Shown here piece by piece: positions 45,730 through 56,949 of a stretch of 64,000 nt of DNA. The notes under the pieces were generated by a model, which searched no databases, was not told the DNA's origin, and saw only the letters and a program-made list of their open reading frames with translations. The translations under genes were made by a program, and so were the position numbers. This DNA is from Hemerocallis citrina (taxonomy: Eukaryota; Streptophyta; Magnoliopsida; Asparagales; Asphodelaceae), in contig CM030362.1 in the NCBI GenBank assembly GCA_017893485.1, positions 178,622,166-178,686,165 on the forward strand, given 5' to 3'. Numbering within the stretch: position 1 is the stretch's first letter; each line of letters opens with the position of its first letter.

Positions 45730-48700
45730 TGTAACACCCCGGAATGTACGATACCTGAATATATATATATATGTATGTATATCGTCCGTATGCATGCACA
45801 TGATTACAGTGTTTTAGTTGATTTTGCTATCTTGGTGTGTGTTTAGGGTTGCGGGACGGTTCATGGGAGATTGCATTTTAAAAGATGCACGAGAATAAGG
45901 AGGACCGATACTGGTATAAACACTAGTTTTCGGTACGACGCTTACGCAAATATAACATCGTATGATACTACGATGGATATACATTGCGTACGCTCGATAA
46001 ACCCCTCATCATGCATTCAAAAGAACCCATTTAAGAATAAAATTGGCAGCCAACACATCCCACCACAAAACCATTGGCTAAAGCCATGGTTTTGCCTCAA
46101 AACCACCCTACCACCTACTCCTACCCCCTAGCAAAACCGGCCCATTCTTCTCCCCCTCTTTCCTCCTTCATTTCTCCATAAAAAACCACTCATTCCCACC
46201 TCTCTTTTTCTAGAATTTTAGAACTCCACCAAGAAAAAAAAAGAAGAGAAAGAGAGAAAGAAGAGAGATTGAAGAAGAAGCCTTAGGAGGGATTCTCAAG
46301 GGAAGGAAAGCTCAAGAGATCAACTACTCTTCATCAACTCAGGATGGGGAGTTACTCTAAACCTTTCTTATTGTCTCTTGAGTGAATTCTTGCATGTATG
46401 TATGGTAGTAAGTGCTAGGATGAATATCTAAGAAGTTAGAAAGATAAAATCAGAAACTGGAACTAGAAACTTGATCTGAATGCTAATTTCTAGATTTTTC
46501 CGAGAGCAAACCACAAGGAATTAGACCATGAAATTTTTAAAGATTGTTCATATACATGTGTAGATGGTTCATGATTTATTTTGGATTTTCCTGTGAACGT
46601 TTGATATTTTAATACAATCCAATGGTAGTACTGTGTGGTAAGGCAGAATCAGCAGTTGGTTAACAGGATGACTGATATTGTTGGAATTTTCATAATTTAT
46701 TGGAGCATTTTCTTAATCTGAAATTTTTACCCTATATTCCCACTTATATATAGATTCTACAAGAAAATCAGGGAAATGTTTAGATGAGGTTATAGGCATG
46801 TGAAAAATTGATCTTTAAAACAGTAGCTAGAGTTGAACTGAAGAACTTGCTGATTTCTGTGCTAGTTTCATCACTGTAAATTTTGTGTCATTTGGATGGG
46901 TATGGAATTTATGATGATTTATTTAGCATGTACTGTGCTGGTTTCAGCCAATTTTGATATCCTGTAGAGATTACACATTTGAGGCTCCTTAAGAGCAAAA
47001 TTTGAGGAACTGTTTCATAAGAAGATTGTAGTAGACATCAATATTTTTCCAACAAGACCTATTTGAGGTGATTCTAGTAAAGGGTTGATTTACTGTGATT
47101 TTTGTAATACTGAACAGAAACTAGAAATCGAGTTGGGTGCTCTGATTTAGAAAGCCCTAGTGTGTGACTTGGTACCTTTGTGAGAGATGTGTGTGTTAGG
47201 GTTATCTATTGGTGTATTTTTGACTCATGACCAACTAGAGACTTGTAGAGGGCATCCACACCTTTCATTGAACTTGGATTTGTAACGTTCGGATAGGTGA
47301 GCAGTATTTTGTGCTATCGGTAAGGTGCAGCCCGTGTACAGGAAGTACGTTGGCTGAGGCTTGAGAGACTATTTTGGGGATCTAGATGGTGGACTTTGAG
47401 TTTATGATCAACTAGAAAGTTGTAGTCTAGGATCTTACCTTTCCGGATTGGGCTTATACACTCCAATTGGAGTTGTATTAAGAGAGTTATGACCTTTTTA
47501 AGATTCAGACAGAAACCTGTAGATTGCCTAGTCTTTGGTTGGACTAGGTATTATGAGGACTATTCCCTTGTGTACTACTAGAGTTGATAACTCTTCTCTA
47601 GAAATGTTGGCATCTGTTTTTGGTGTTGTTGAATCCCATCATGGGTGTGTGACTCGAGTTACTCACTAGGGTAAGGGATACCCTGTATCTGTCAACCCTA
47701 CATTATAAACTTCCGCCGAAGCGTAGGACATCCGAGCCGTGCCACTAATATGAGTTCATAGCCCAGGTTAGGGGTGAGCACACATTCATTACCAGGTTAG
47801 GGGTGAATGTAGACCGTAATGCTGGACAATTCAAAGCCGGAGAAGTGGCGAACCGGACCGGTATCGCCAGGGACAGAGGTTGATAGGCAAGTATGGAAGC
47901 AAATTTTATCTTTACCCAAAAGTAATTAGAGTAAGGCTGGGATTATAATGACATATTAAGGGGTTGGATAATTAGATTAGTCCTAGCAGACCATAGTCAG
48001 TATTGTACCTTCCAGTCGTAGGGATACGTTTTTGGCACTTATGAGTGAGTCCTCGGCTCGTATCTCGATCTGTTAATTCCTAAAATTTTGCCGGAGTAAG
48101 GTACGGGAGGCTAGGGGGATTGACCCCCGAGGCACTCACGTTCCTATGCACGTGGGTTTTGTTGTTTTTATATATATAAGTTCATAACCCGATCAGGGGT
48201 GATCACGCATGCGTTAGTCCATAGCCCGGGTTAGGGGTGGACATGGGAATCACACGGTCTTGCGACCGGATTCAATGTGGCTTTCTGAAGAGGTCCGTAC
48301 GCGGGTACCAAGTGGCCAACACGACCACCACTTAGGCACTGCAGTGGTGGAACTAGGCTGACCAACTGCAACCTCCTTGGGCGACGGACAATCTATTGGG
48401 AACTGGTTGAGTACAAGAGTAAGATGCATGGCGAGGGTTCAAATCCCTAAATTGTGGAGAAAGACAGCTAGATTTGGGGGTGTATGTAGTATGGGATGCA
48501 TTCGTGCTCTAAAGTCTTGCTTGCAATAGAGTCCGGCATGCGATTTGCTGCATCCAGTCATAGGGTCATGGCATATCACTGCACTAGAACCCGAATCCAT
48601 TAAACCCTTGTTTTGGCATGACACTTTTCTCTTTTGCATAAATTATTGGTTGCGATTGAATTTTAGAGGATCGCTGTTATCATCAGCTTTGCGTCAGTCG

Positions 48701-49102
48701 AAGTACTGACATTCCCTACCTTTTAGGTTCAGTTCTACCTTTCGAGCAGGTGTAGAGATATCAGAGTCACGCAGCAGAAGCCTCAAGCCGAGGAGCAAGT
48801 CCCAGGGGAGCCGATGGGCCACTCAGCAAAGTTCGACAGTAATCAGTCGATTACCATTCCGGGAGGCAGCTGATAGCTTTACAAGTGGAGTCCGTAAATA
48901 TTTGTAATAAGTTGTAATGAGTGGATGTAATTTGTACTTCTTGTCCAAGAACAAGGTATCGGTTGTAATCAATGATGTAATGACTTCATTTGGCAATAAA
49001 AAGTTTTTAAATTTCCATGTTATTACTGTGTTGAGATGCATTTATAGGCAAAGATTCTGGTGAGTGTCACGGATGTCCGGTAACGGGGATCTGGGGTGCT
49101 AC
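45730..49102 (+). repeat. 5' LTR of D (3373 bp)
   Basis: From TGTAACACCCCGG to GGGGTGCTACA. It ends in the same 11 bases as LTR E, read on its strand, but is a different subfamily. Repeats of AGGTTAGGGGTGARCAC type lie at 47766, 47801 and 48228, with a weaker one at 48191. No gene is seen. The leader has an A-rich stretch at 46230-46330. Confidence 0.82.
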
Positions 49103-49106
49103 AGAA

Positions 49107-49119
49107 GTTGGAATCAGAG
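49107..49119 (+). other. Primer binding site of D
   Basis: TTGGAATCAGAGC, a damaged TTGGTATCAGAGC initiator-Met site, 4 bp after the LTR. Confidence 0.75.
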
Positions 49120-49403
49120 CTGACTTCAAATTGCAGTCTAACACTGTAGGAAATTAGACTTGAAGGCCAGATAAATTGATTCTAGTTGGCAGATAGGATG
49201 ATTATAAATTATATTGTAGCGCTTACAACTTATGATTATGATTTTCCCTATATCTGAACCAGACTCAGTGTACTTCATTTTTACAAATAAGATTGGTGCA
49301 GTCAAGTCCAAATGGTGGCTAGTCTGTTACCAGACATTAATAGAGGCAGACAGGACAATATGTGTCTGTGATTTCGGAACTAAACCCTGTTTATGTTTTG
49401 AAG

Positions 49404-49970
49404 ATGGTGTTCGAAGATATCTTCATCCAAGATGGGTCAGTAACAGTAGGTGAGCCAATACCTGTAAGGGGAATGATGACAATGGAGGAAGAAATGAGGG
49501 AAATGCTACAGAAAACTGAATGTGAGGAGAACCCACCTCCACCATCGCTAGACCCAACTGCAGAGCAGCAGAGGATAGCCATCGGGTATCTGGAAATGAA
49601 AAGGCTGAGGGAACGCAGGGACAAGGCGATCCACCGGCCCAGCAGCAGATCAAATTTCATCAGGCATGGATAACACACCTGAAGAAAGAACAAAATCAGC
49701 TTCAAGACGGTATGAAACACCTTCAGAACCGCTGGTGGGGACTTCAGAAAGGCCCAAGCCAAAAACTACTGGGAAAATCACCAAACCTTCTAAAGGAGAA
49801 TGCCCTAAGGGAGCAATTGTGACTAAGAGTTGATACAAATGCGGGGAAGTCCGACACTACAAGTCGCGTTGCCCAACAGCGATCAAGAGTTGTTTCAACT
49901 GTAAGGAACTTGGGCAGATCAAGTCAAATTGCCCAGAATTACAAAAGGGATGCTCATCAAGCAAGTAACC
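49404..49970 (+). pseudogene. gag: D gag remnant with two zinc knuckles
   Basis: ATG at 49404 opens about 90 codons of acidic sequence (MVFEDIFIQDGSVTVGEPIP, then MTMEEEMREML) without capsid motifs. After a shift, two CCHC-type knuckles follow. The first (49831-49872) has its first Cys replaced by a TGA; the second (49891-49932) reads CFNCKELGQIKSNC and has Gln in place of the His. The capsid domain of Tekay gag cannot be found, so a part is deleted. Confidence 0.6.
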
Positions 49971-50087
49971 AGATAAATAACAAGGTGAAAATGTTATGTG
50001 GACCTACCATATTTTGAGATATTTTGGAAGCTGAAGAAGTAATGTAATCAAGTTTAAGTTGTATTTTGGGTTTTTGGAAGTTGATGG

Positions 50088-50393
50088 ATGATGTACTGTT
50101 GGAACAGGACATATATAAATGGAATTTTGGCTACGGTCTTGTTTGATGGTGGATCGACTCATTCTTTTGTGTCAAAATCTTTTTCGAGAAAATTAAGATG
50201 CACACAGAAGGCAGTCCCAGAGTTAGCTTTAACGATAGCTATGCCATCAGGGGCAGCCCTTACTACAGATCTATCCTATAAGGGATGTAAGGGCCAGATT
50301 AGTGGAGAAACCCTAAGTATCGATTTGTTGGAGTTGGGTTTTGCCGAAACAGATGTCATTATTGGTATGGATTGGAAGAAGGAGCTTCATTGA
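50088..50393 (+). pseudogene. pol: D aspartic protease fragment
   Basis: 101 codons with TYINGILATVLFDGGSTHSF, AMPSGAALTTDLSYKGC, and DLLELGFAETDVIIGMDW: clearly a Tekay-type protease. The catalytic DTG or DSG reads DGG, which would be inactive. It stops shortly after the IGMDW motif at the junction with T2 at 50393. Confidence 0.85.
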
Positions 50394-51999
50394 TCCTTCT
50401 CTGAACACTTGAGTCCACAAATGGAAGAAGGGGCTTCTTTGTCCTTCTGAGTGAATTTGGACAGATAGCATCATTGGATCAAGGCTTCATTCTTATCTCT
50501 AAGAGCCCAGTAGTCTCGTGCCAATGATTTGGTAAAATCGACACAAGAACCTCGGGTCCCTCTTCTTCCCAGGGGTGCTTATTCGAGGCGGGGGATGGAG
50601 CTCTTCCTCCACTTCCATAAGCATTGTCGAGATACTAGTAGTGAATGGGGTGAATTTTTCGAACCGAGGCACAAGAATAGGGCGCTTCTGACTGGAAGCA
50701 TCATTATGAGCCTTCTTAGGATCCTTGTTGTTGTCTATCATCCACTAACCCTTTAGACAAGGATTCCTTAAGACCCCCAGGATTTAGGGCCTCCTCGGTG
50801 GGGATATAATTTTTGCTTCAAATGAGGAGGTCGGAGAAATTCGAGGGTGATTTCTTGGCGAGTGTCGGACATTGATCCTGAAGGCGACCATGGCTACCCC
50901 AGAATCAAAGGAGGGGACGGACCAAGACTTCGCTATAAATCACTAGACGAAGTCTCAGAGCGATTCTTCATTCTTCTGCTTTAAGTCTAGCAGAGATTCT
51001 CTCGTCGTCTTCGCCTTACGACTAGTTACGAAGTGCGTGAGGAAGCTCTCCTTGAGCTGGTCGAAGGAGTAGATGGATCTCGGGGCAAGCCGGGAGTACA
51101 ATTTCCTTGCAGAACCTCGGAGTATGGCGGGAAATGTCCTATAAAGGACTGCATCGGGGGCGTTAAGAATCATCATGAGAGTTTTGAAATTCTCAATGTG
51201 ATCTACCGTGTATGACACGCAATTGTAAGTCTTAAATGCAGGAGGTTTGAAGTCTATCGGGACTGGGACGGTACCCCCTATTTTGTTGCCTCCCCTCTCC
51301 TACAGGTGCTTTAGGACTGCTTCTTCACGTCCCTCAAATCGGGTGGACCCATATTGCTCTTCATTGTGGACTAGGCCGGTGCGAGGGTCGCTCGAATGAT
51401 GGTCCCTTCCTGGGCCCTTCCAGGAGAGCTTGCAGATCCTCGTTCTTGAAGTCATGGAACTCGACTCTAGTGATGGGGGCTGCCTTCTCCCTATTACCCA
51501 TTGGATCTTGTAGACTAACCGGAGTTAGACTCCGTTCGCTCCTGTGCCCTCGAAAAGAGAGCAATCTCAGGGGCCTTTTTCCTGCGAAAGAAAATGCTCT
51601 TGCGACTTCCATGGTGCTCCGAACGGGAACCTCCCTTTCGGAATCGATTAAGCTTGATATGGGGGTAGGGGACTTCCTCATGTTGTATGTTATTGAGGGG
51701 ATGCCGAAGGTCCGAATGTGCATATGGTCTCGCATTATGACCTGCAGATAGAGAGGCAACATGGATAGACCATTGGCCCTCGAGAGTGGGTGAACCTATC
51801 TGGGGTCTTGAATGTTACCCTTGAGACCCTTTAGTTACAACCCTGCTGAGGGATAAGTGTAACGGTGGAAAGGGAGGTGGATCTGCTTGGCAACTTGGGG
51901 CTGTGGTCCTCTTTGCTTTCGGGCCATGGTCAGAAGTTACTTCTGATTATGGGGTCTGACTGGAGGGCTGGATCGAAGCTTTTCCACAGACAAGCGCCA
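50394..51999 (-). pseudogene. gag: T2 gag (Tat-lineage) and leader
   Basis: Minus-strand frames 51762-51361, 51218-50955 and 50741-50499 together make a Tat gag. DHIENFKTLMMILNAPDAVL and the FDQLKESFLTHFVTSRKAKT stretch match the capsid region of Tat-1. The LCRFYQIIGTRLLGS end is a damaged CRFHxxxGHxTxxC. The primer site TGGCGCTTGTCTGTGGA is at 51999-51983. About 150-200 bp that should join it to the protease at 41312 are missing. Confidence 0.85.
51983..51999 (-). other. Primer binding site of T2
   Basis: Minus strand TGGCGCTTGTCTGTGGA, two bases inside the LTR edge at 52002. Resembles that of Tat-1 with a few changes. Confidence 0.75.
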
Positions 52000-52001
52000 T
52001 C

Positions 52002-52605
52002 TGATGCTGCTATTTTAGGGGTGGGAGCAACAAGATAATGAGTTCTTCAATGATTAGGGAAAGCTTATATCTCACCCATTGAGCATATCTGATATGAGGT
52101 TGATTTGTGTGGTTGGATTTGGAATGTGTGGCTAAGATACCGCCAAAAACTTGCAAAAAATACAGAAACACTAGGGAGTTTTCCTAGGGACAAGCCTTCC
52201 GGTGACCAAGTCAGTAACTGAGCAGTGTAAACTGGAATTTAGTGGACAAAGATTCATTACCTGGTAAGAAGGGGGAGGGGTTGTATTTACAGGTCTGAGG
52301 TGGAGAAGTTATGGGAAGCTTTCCTAACTAATTCAAAAGAGATCTCTAATCAAGGGATCCAGTTAATTAGTATTTCCCTATTTTAGGCGATTTGATTGTC
52401 AACCATAATTGGCTAGTCAATCTCCCCTAATTGGGCTGCGAATCAGCCTCACTCATGGGCTGAGCAGAGATGGTGGATCTGTGGGCGGCCCATGTTCTAG
52501 TCGTGGACCTGTAGCAGTTGTGAAATTACTATTTCTACCTTAGAAACCCCGAGATTCGTGCAGGAATCGTACTGCTGCGATTAGCTGTAATTTTTACCTA
52601 TATCA
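52002..52605 (-). repeat. 5' LTR of T2 (604 bp)
   Basis: On the minus strand it begins TGATATAGGTAAAAATT, comparable to TGATATGGCCAAAAATG of Tat-1, and ends AGCAGCATCA. A TATA-like TGTAAATACA with a following C-rich stretch lies near 52290. The bases after 52605, TCAGG, would be its duplication, but the other end of T2 is outside the window. Confidence 0.8.
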
Positions 52606-52759
52606 TCAGGTTTAGTCTTATTTGAACTATTTAGTTTTATAATTGATTTAGTCTTTATGAACTATATGTTGGATCCTGTAGGCAAGGCAAATAACACTAG
52701 AGGGGGGTGAATAGTGTTGTATAAAAAATAATTAAGAAATTTAACTTTTCGTTCTGTCC

Positions 52760-52922
52760 AGTCGACTTAAAAGGAGAATACAGTCGACTGGGGCGTCAGA
52801 TAAGAAGAGTATTTTATACAAGTCGACTTATAGCAGAAACTCAGTCGATTTACCAGACAAGTGTTCGAAGAGTACTTTATACAAGTCTGATTAGTCGACT
52901 TGTAGAGGAGACTCAGTCGACT
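52760..52922. promoter_or_regulatory. Three AGTCGACT palindrome pairs in copia LTR
   Basis: Pairs start at 52760/52782, 52821/52843 and 52893/52915. All are 22 bp apart; one member reads AGTCGATT. Pairs themselves are 61 and 72 bp apart. Confidence 0.7.
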
Positions 52923-53066
52923 TTCAAGACAAGTTTTCGAATAAAACACAGAAAAATTGAAATGCAACTGAAGAAAATACAACCACAAAGAGAATCAACC
53001 ACAGAGTACACAGCGATGTATCCTGGTTTGGTTCTCCCGTCCTACATCCAGTCCCCAAGCAACCCA

Positions 53067-53343
53067 TGTAATGCCCCAGCCCCAATACTCAGACAATTTT
53101 AATATTTTTATGAAATACAAATTAGATACTATGTAGTACAACTGCCCACCACAGGCTGCCTCTCAAAAGGTGGTTAATCGGATTGGTGACTCTTGATCAT
53201 TGGCTAATAGTATTTATACTCAAATTATCACATCAAACCTCCCATGTGGGACTAAATTTCTCAATCTCAATCTCAAATCCCGCGCATACCAGTCGACTGA
53301 TCTACTCACCAGTCGACTATTCGCCGAGATCTGGGGTATTACA
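53067..53343 (-). repeat. TRIM 3' LTR (277 bp)
   Basis: Contains one AGTCGACT pair at 53291/53311, exactly 20 bp apart as in Tekay B. Paired with 53573-53848. Confidence 0.93.
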
Positions 53344-53572
53344 TACACCCCCCCTTAGGACTCAGCGTCCTCGCTGAGTACAGGGCACACAACTAGTGTA
53401 GGACCGCCCTTTCTAGCCGATGTAGGAGATCAATCACTCTCAACACCTGCAGATTGGATACTCGGCTATCAATCACTACCTGTGACTCTCAATACTGCAG
53501 AATATACCCGACCCTGGAGATCAATGACGTCCTCTTCTACACCCGGTGTCGAAAGTCGGCTCTGATACCAAT

Positions 53573-53848
53573 TGTAACGCCCCGCCCCAATACTCAGACA
53601 ATTTTAATATTTTTATGAAATACAAATTAGATACTATGTAGTACAACTGCCCACCACAGGCTGCCTCTCAAAAGGTGGTTAACCGGATTGGTGACTCTTG
53701 ATCATTGGCTAATAGTATTTATACTCAAATTATCACATCAAACCTCCCATGTGGGACTAAATTTTTCAATCTCAATCTCAAATCCCGCGCATACCAGTCG
53801 ACTGATCTACTCACCAGTCGACTGTTCGCCGAGATCTGGGGTATTACA
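53573..53848 (-). repeat. TRIM 5' LTR (276 bp)
   Basis: Contains the AGTCGACT pair at 53796/53816. Followed on the minus strand by the primer site at 53559-53571. Confidence 0.93.
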
Positions 53849-54420
53849 ACCCACTTGAGATTTTCCGCTATTCTTGAAAAAATACAAGAATACCCTACGA
53901 CGTTTGACAACAACCTTGCCAAACCCGTAGACCTCTCTCACCACTAAAGAGAGCACACCCACTCTACAACCTAGAGTGAAATTCTGACTCTACAACATAG
54001 AGTCCTACTCTCCATTCAAGACGACCACTCTCACAACCCGAAAGTGAAGAACAACAACAAAAGAGTTACAACAACCTCTAGCCTTGTTTGTGATTTGTGA
54101 TTTTTGTATGGTGGCTAATAGGTCAACTTCTGAAATCAGTGTAAAATGAATTCAATGTTATACTAGACTGATTTTCAGAGAACCAAGACTTAGAGAATAT
54201 GAATGCTTTTAGAATGCTTGTTCTTTTCAAAACCAAAAGCTTGAAAACTTAAGAAACAAATGCTTGGAACCTTTTCATGATGATTCCTTTGCTCTATTTA
54301 TAGAGAGAAATCATAGGAACGTTGAAGAATAGTTCCTAAAACTGAATTAAAATGGATAGAAATTGTTTTGAATTTGAAAAATAAGTTTTGAAATCAGAAA
54401 ACTGTCGAAACGACTTGAAC

Positions 54421-54520
54421 AGCCGACTGGGTTGCCATATTGAGTCGACTGGCCAGAGTTTGAATGAGTTCAGACAGTTTCATACTAGGACAGTCGACTG
54501 GTGCCAAATAGTGGTCGACT
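54421..54520. promoter_or_regulatory. Two AGTCGACT-type pairs in copia LTR, upstream part
   Basis: AGCCGACT 54421 with AGTCGACT 54443 (22 bp), and AGTCGACT 54492 with GGTCGACT 54513 (21 bp). Confidence 0.65.
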
Positions 54521-54940
54521 GGTACTTAACAGCTGAACTTATTCAAGCTTGTTTCGATCTTTTAAAGTTTGTAAAACACTCATTGAAAAGATATGTGTGA
54601 GTGTGTGTGACATGGCTGTTACAGCATCCAAGATTCAAAGAATAAAAAGTTACAATTGTTACAAGACATTTAATACAACACATTTGAAGCACTTGAGTCT
54701 TGTCTTGAACTTGAGTCTTTGGCTAGAGCTTGAGCCAATGTCTTTATATCTTGAAGCTTGCTTGATCAATGTGACTTGAACTAAGTTCTTTGTGGCTTGA
54801 TCACTTCTTTTTGAAAGCTTTATTGAATCAACTTTGCCTTTGTGTATTACACCATGGTATTGATCTTTATATACCCTGTAATATATAAGTGATAGCACAA
54901 CTTTGCATTGTGTTGTAGTCATCAAAACCAAGAATCAACA

Positions 54941-54957
54941 TTCACCCCCTTTTTGTT
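54941..54957 (-). other. Polypurine tract of the copia element
   Basis: Minus strand AACAAAAAGGGGGTGAA directly before the LTR start. Copia elements of plants often have ATCAAAAAGGGGGAGA at this place. Confidence 0.85.
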
Positions 54958-55344
54958 GATGACAACACAATAGCTTACAATAGTAATAATAATTAAAGAT
55001 GTTCCCCCTAACTAATGTACAACATGGACAAGTTAAAAATCATGCACAAAAACATGCACATCAAAAATATGCACCAAAGCCACAAAACATGCACATAACA
55101 TACACATCCATTTCTTCCCCTTTGTCATCAACAAAAATAGAGGAGGAAAGAAAAAAATAACAAACATGGAAACCATAACACATTAACATAACAAATTTAG
55201 ACATTGGAAATGAAGTATATGGTTTCAAATACTACATAAAAGTGAAATACATAAATCATAACGAACAAATTACAAAAAAATAAAAAATACTTTAAGTCAG
55301 TCTTCTTCTTCGTCATCAGCACCTTGAGATGCAGGAGGTGGAAA

Positions 55345-56333
55345 TTATTGGGTGAACAAATAGGTCAGATGAGAAATACTAGCTTCAAGGGTATCGTGAC
55401 GATCCATGAGATAGTTGACAGAATGATAAAGACTCTCAAGATCGGTAAAAACAGCTCGAGGACGAAACGAACTAGATGCAGAAGACCTACGACCGGAAGT
55501 GGCTAAAAGAATAGGAGGGACATTCCTATGAGGAGATCTAGGAGGAGAGTTTAGAATCTTCATGCGAGTTAAACTTTCACGATCAAAAGACTTATAATGA
55601 ATGATAATACTCGACTCAGAAGCAAGATTAACTTCATAGGAGTTAAAGACATAAGTAAGTAAAACACCAAAAGGAAGAAAAGAAGTATGAGCCTTATGGA
55701 GACGATTGAAAATGACTTGACTCCAATTTATTGGGTTGTTGCCAAAAATGGCATACACAGCTTGTTGCAATTCAAAAGAAAATTGGTCGTAGCTACCCGT
55801 TTTAGGGATAATGTTATACGATAAAATTCTTGCAACAAGTTTAGCAAGCGGTGTAATTGACTTGTGTGTCATAGGGAGACCGCAATTGGGCAAGAAAATT
55901 TTGGACAATATAGAGTGGTCATCCATTTCAATCTCTCCTAAGTCCATCCATTCATTAGGAAGATTCAAAATAACTCCTAATTTTGCAGAGGTGAGTTTCA
56001 TGTGAATATTTTCACTGAAGTGAGTAAAAATATTTCACTACCATCCTCAGAAGTAACGACTTCCATATTTGTATAAAACAAATATATAAGCTGTGGATAA
56101 TAAGGAGGTTGATTCACCAAGGAAAGCAGGTCAAACAAACCACATTGTTCAAACAATGGGGCGATGGGAAACCTATCTAGATTAGGAAAATTGACAAATC
56201 TTCCTGGAAAGATTACAATTTGACAGATAAGGAAAAAAATTTCAACTAGGTTTGGACTTCTCAAATATTGAAGGTAATTGCTAGAGGATTGTCCTTCCTC
56301 AACATTAGAACCACGAGCTCTCTTTGGAGGCAT
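55345..56333 (-). pseudogene. Third ORF of the copia element (env-position), resembles 'putative plant transposon protein'
   Basis: ATG at 56333 gives MPPKRARGSNVEEGQSSSNY, followed by PGRFVNFPNLDRFPIAPLFE and YPQLIYLFYTNMEVVTSEDG. After a frameshift near 56000 the second frame reads LTSAKLGVILNLPNEWMDLG, LPMTHKSITPLAKLVARILS, FGNNPINWSQVIFNRL and FLPFGVLLTYVFNSYEVNLA, with a Ser/Arg-rich tail, and ends at 55345. The pattern is that of the plant retrotransposon family annotated as putative plant transposon protein (Transposase_32), not of a viral envelope: I see no signal peptide or membrane anchor. Role unknown. Confidence 0.6.
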
Positions 56334-56735
56334 GATTCAACTCTAGAAAATTGAGAAGAAAAGAGGACAAGCAATTATACCTAACAATGGAGATTGAAAG
56401 AGAGGCACAAAGCTTCAACCAACTCGAAAATAGTCTTCGGCAAGAGAAAAGTACTGAAATCTGATCGAAATCTTCAATTTTTGAGCTTCAAATCGCTGAA
56501 ATTGCCAGGTTGAGGAGTAGCCGATTGGTCTATTTCTTCAAAGAGAGAGATAATGAAAAGGGGGGAAAGTGAAAGAGAGAAGTAAAAAACTAGGGTTTTA
56601 CTTTAAAATAGAGGGTTGAGATCTAGGCTAGGGTTAATCAAAGGATGAGATCAATCAATGGGTAAGAAAAGATAAAGAGACTCGCCTCTAAAAATGTGCT
56701 GTGTTCGAATCAGAAAGACAGACTAATGTTGCAAC

Positions 56736-56924
56736 AGTCGACTGGGATTTTAGATCAGTCGACTTAGTCGAGAGCAAAATAAAACTAACAAAAATATTAA
56801 GTAATACTTCTGTCAGTCGACTGGGTACTGTGCACAGTCGACTTTCTAGAACAAAAAATTCAGTCAAAAATAGATTACGAAAAGTACTTGATCAGTTGAC
56901 TAAAAACTATTTTTAAGTCGACTT
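56736..56924. promoter_or_regulatory. Three AGTCGACT-type pairs between copia pol and third ORF
   Basis: Pairs at 56736/56757 and 56815/56836 (21 bp) and 56895/56917 (22 bp; first member AGTTGACT). They lie about 400-600 bp upstream of the third ORF's ATG on its strand, where a subgenomic promoter or splice control would be. Confidence 0.65.
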
Positions 56925-56949
56925 ATACAAGATAAAAATTCAAGAAATA

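Larger units (their letters stand above)
45730..50393 (+). mobile_element. Partial Tekay-like element D (5' LTR, gag piece, protease)
   Basis: Starts TGTAACACCCCGG in LTR E and is complete through LTR, primer site and part of the coding region, then stops at 50393 against T2 gag. The rest of D, probably with the other half of E and a bit of T2, was removed by deletion. No duplicate of the bases before 45730 (ATAAT) is seen at the far end. Confidence 0.8.
53067..53848 (-). mobile_element. TRIM: 782-bp non-autonomous LTR element in copia LTR
   Basis: LTRs 53067-53343 and 53573-53848 differ at about six positions. The duplication ACCCA is at 53062-53066 and 53849-53853. On the minus strand the LTR starts TGTAATACCCC and ends GGGGCGTTACA, then AAT and TGGTATCAGAGCC, the initiator-Met primer site. 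The internal region is only 229 bp, without coding capacity, and ends in the polypurine stretch CTAAGGGGGGGTG. LTR ends, primer site and polypurine tract match Tekay B, so a Tekay-type element probably moved it. Confidence 0.93.
52667..54940 (-). repeat. 3' LTR of the copia element, split by a TRIM
   Basis: On the minus strand it begins TGTTGATTCTTGG at 54940 and ends GGATCCAACA at 52667. Without the TRIM and its duplication it is about 1487 bp. CTAGAGGGGGGTGAATAG (52697-52714) is near the end. Five AGTCGACT-type pairs are present (52760-52922 and 54421-54520). Confidence 0.85.
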
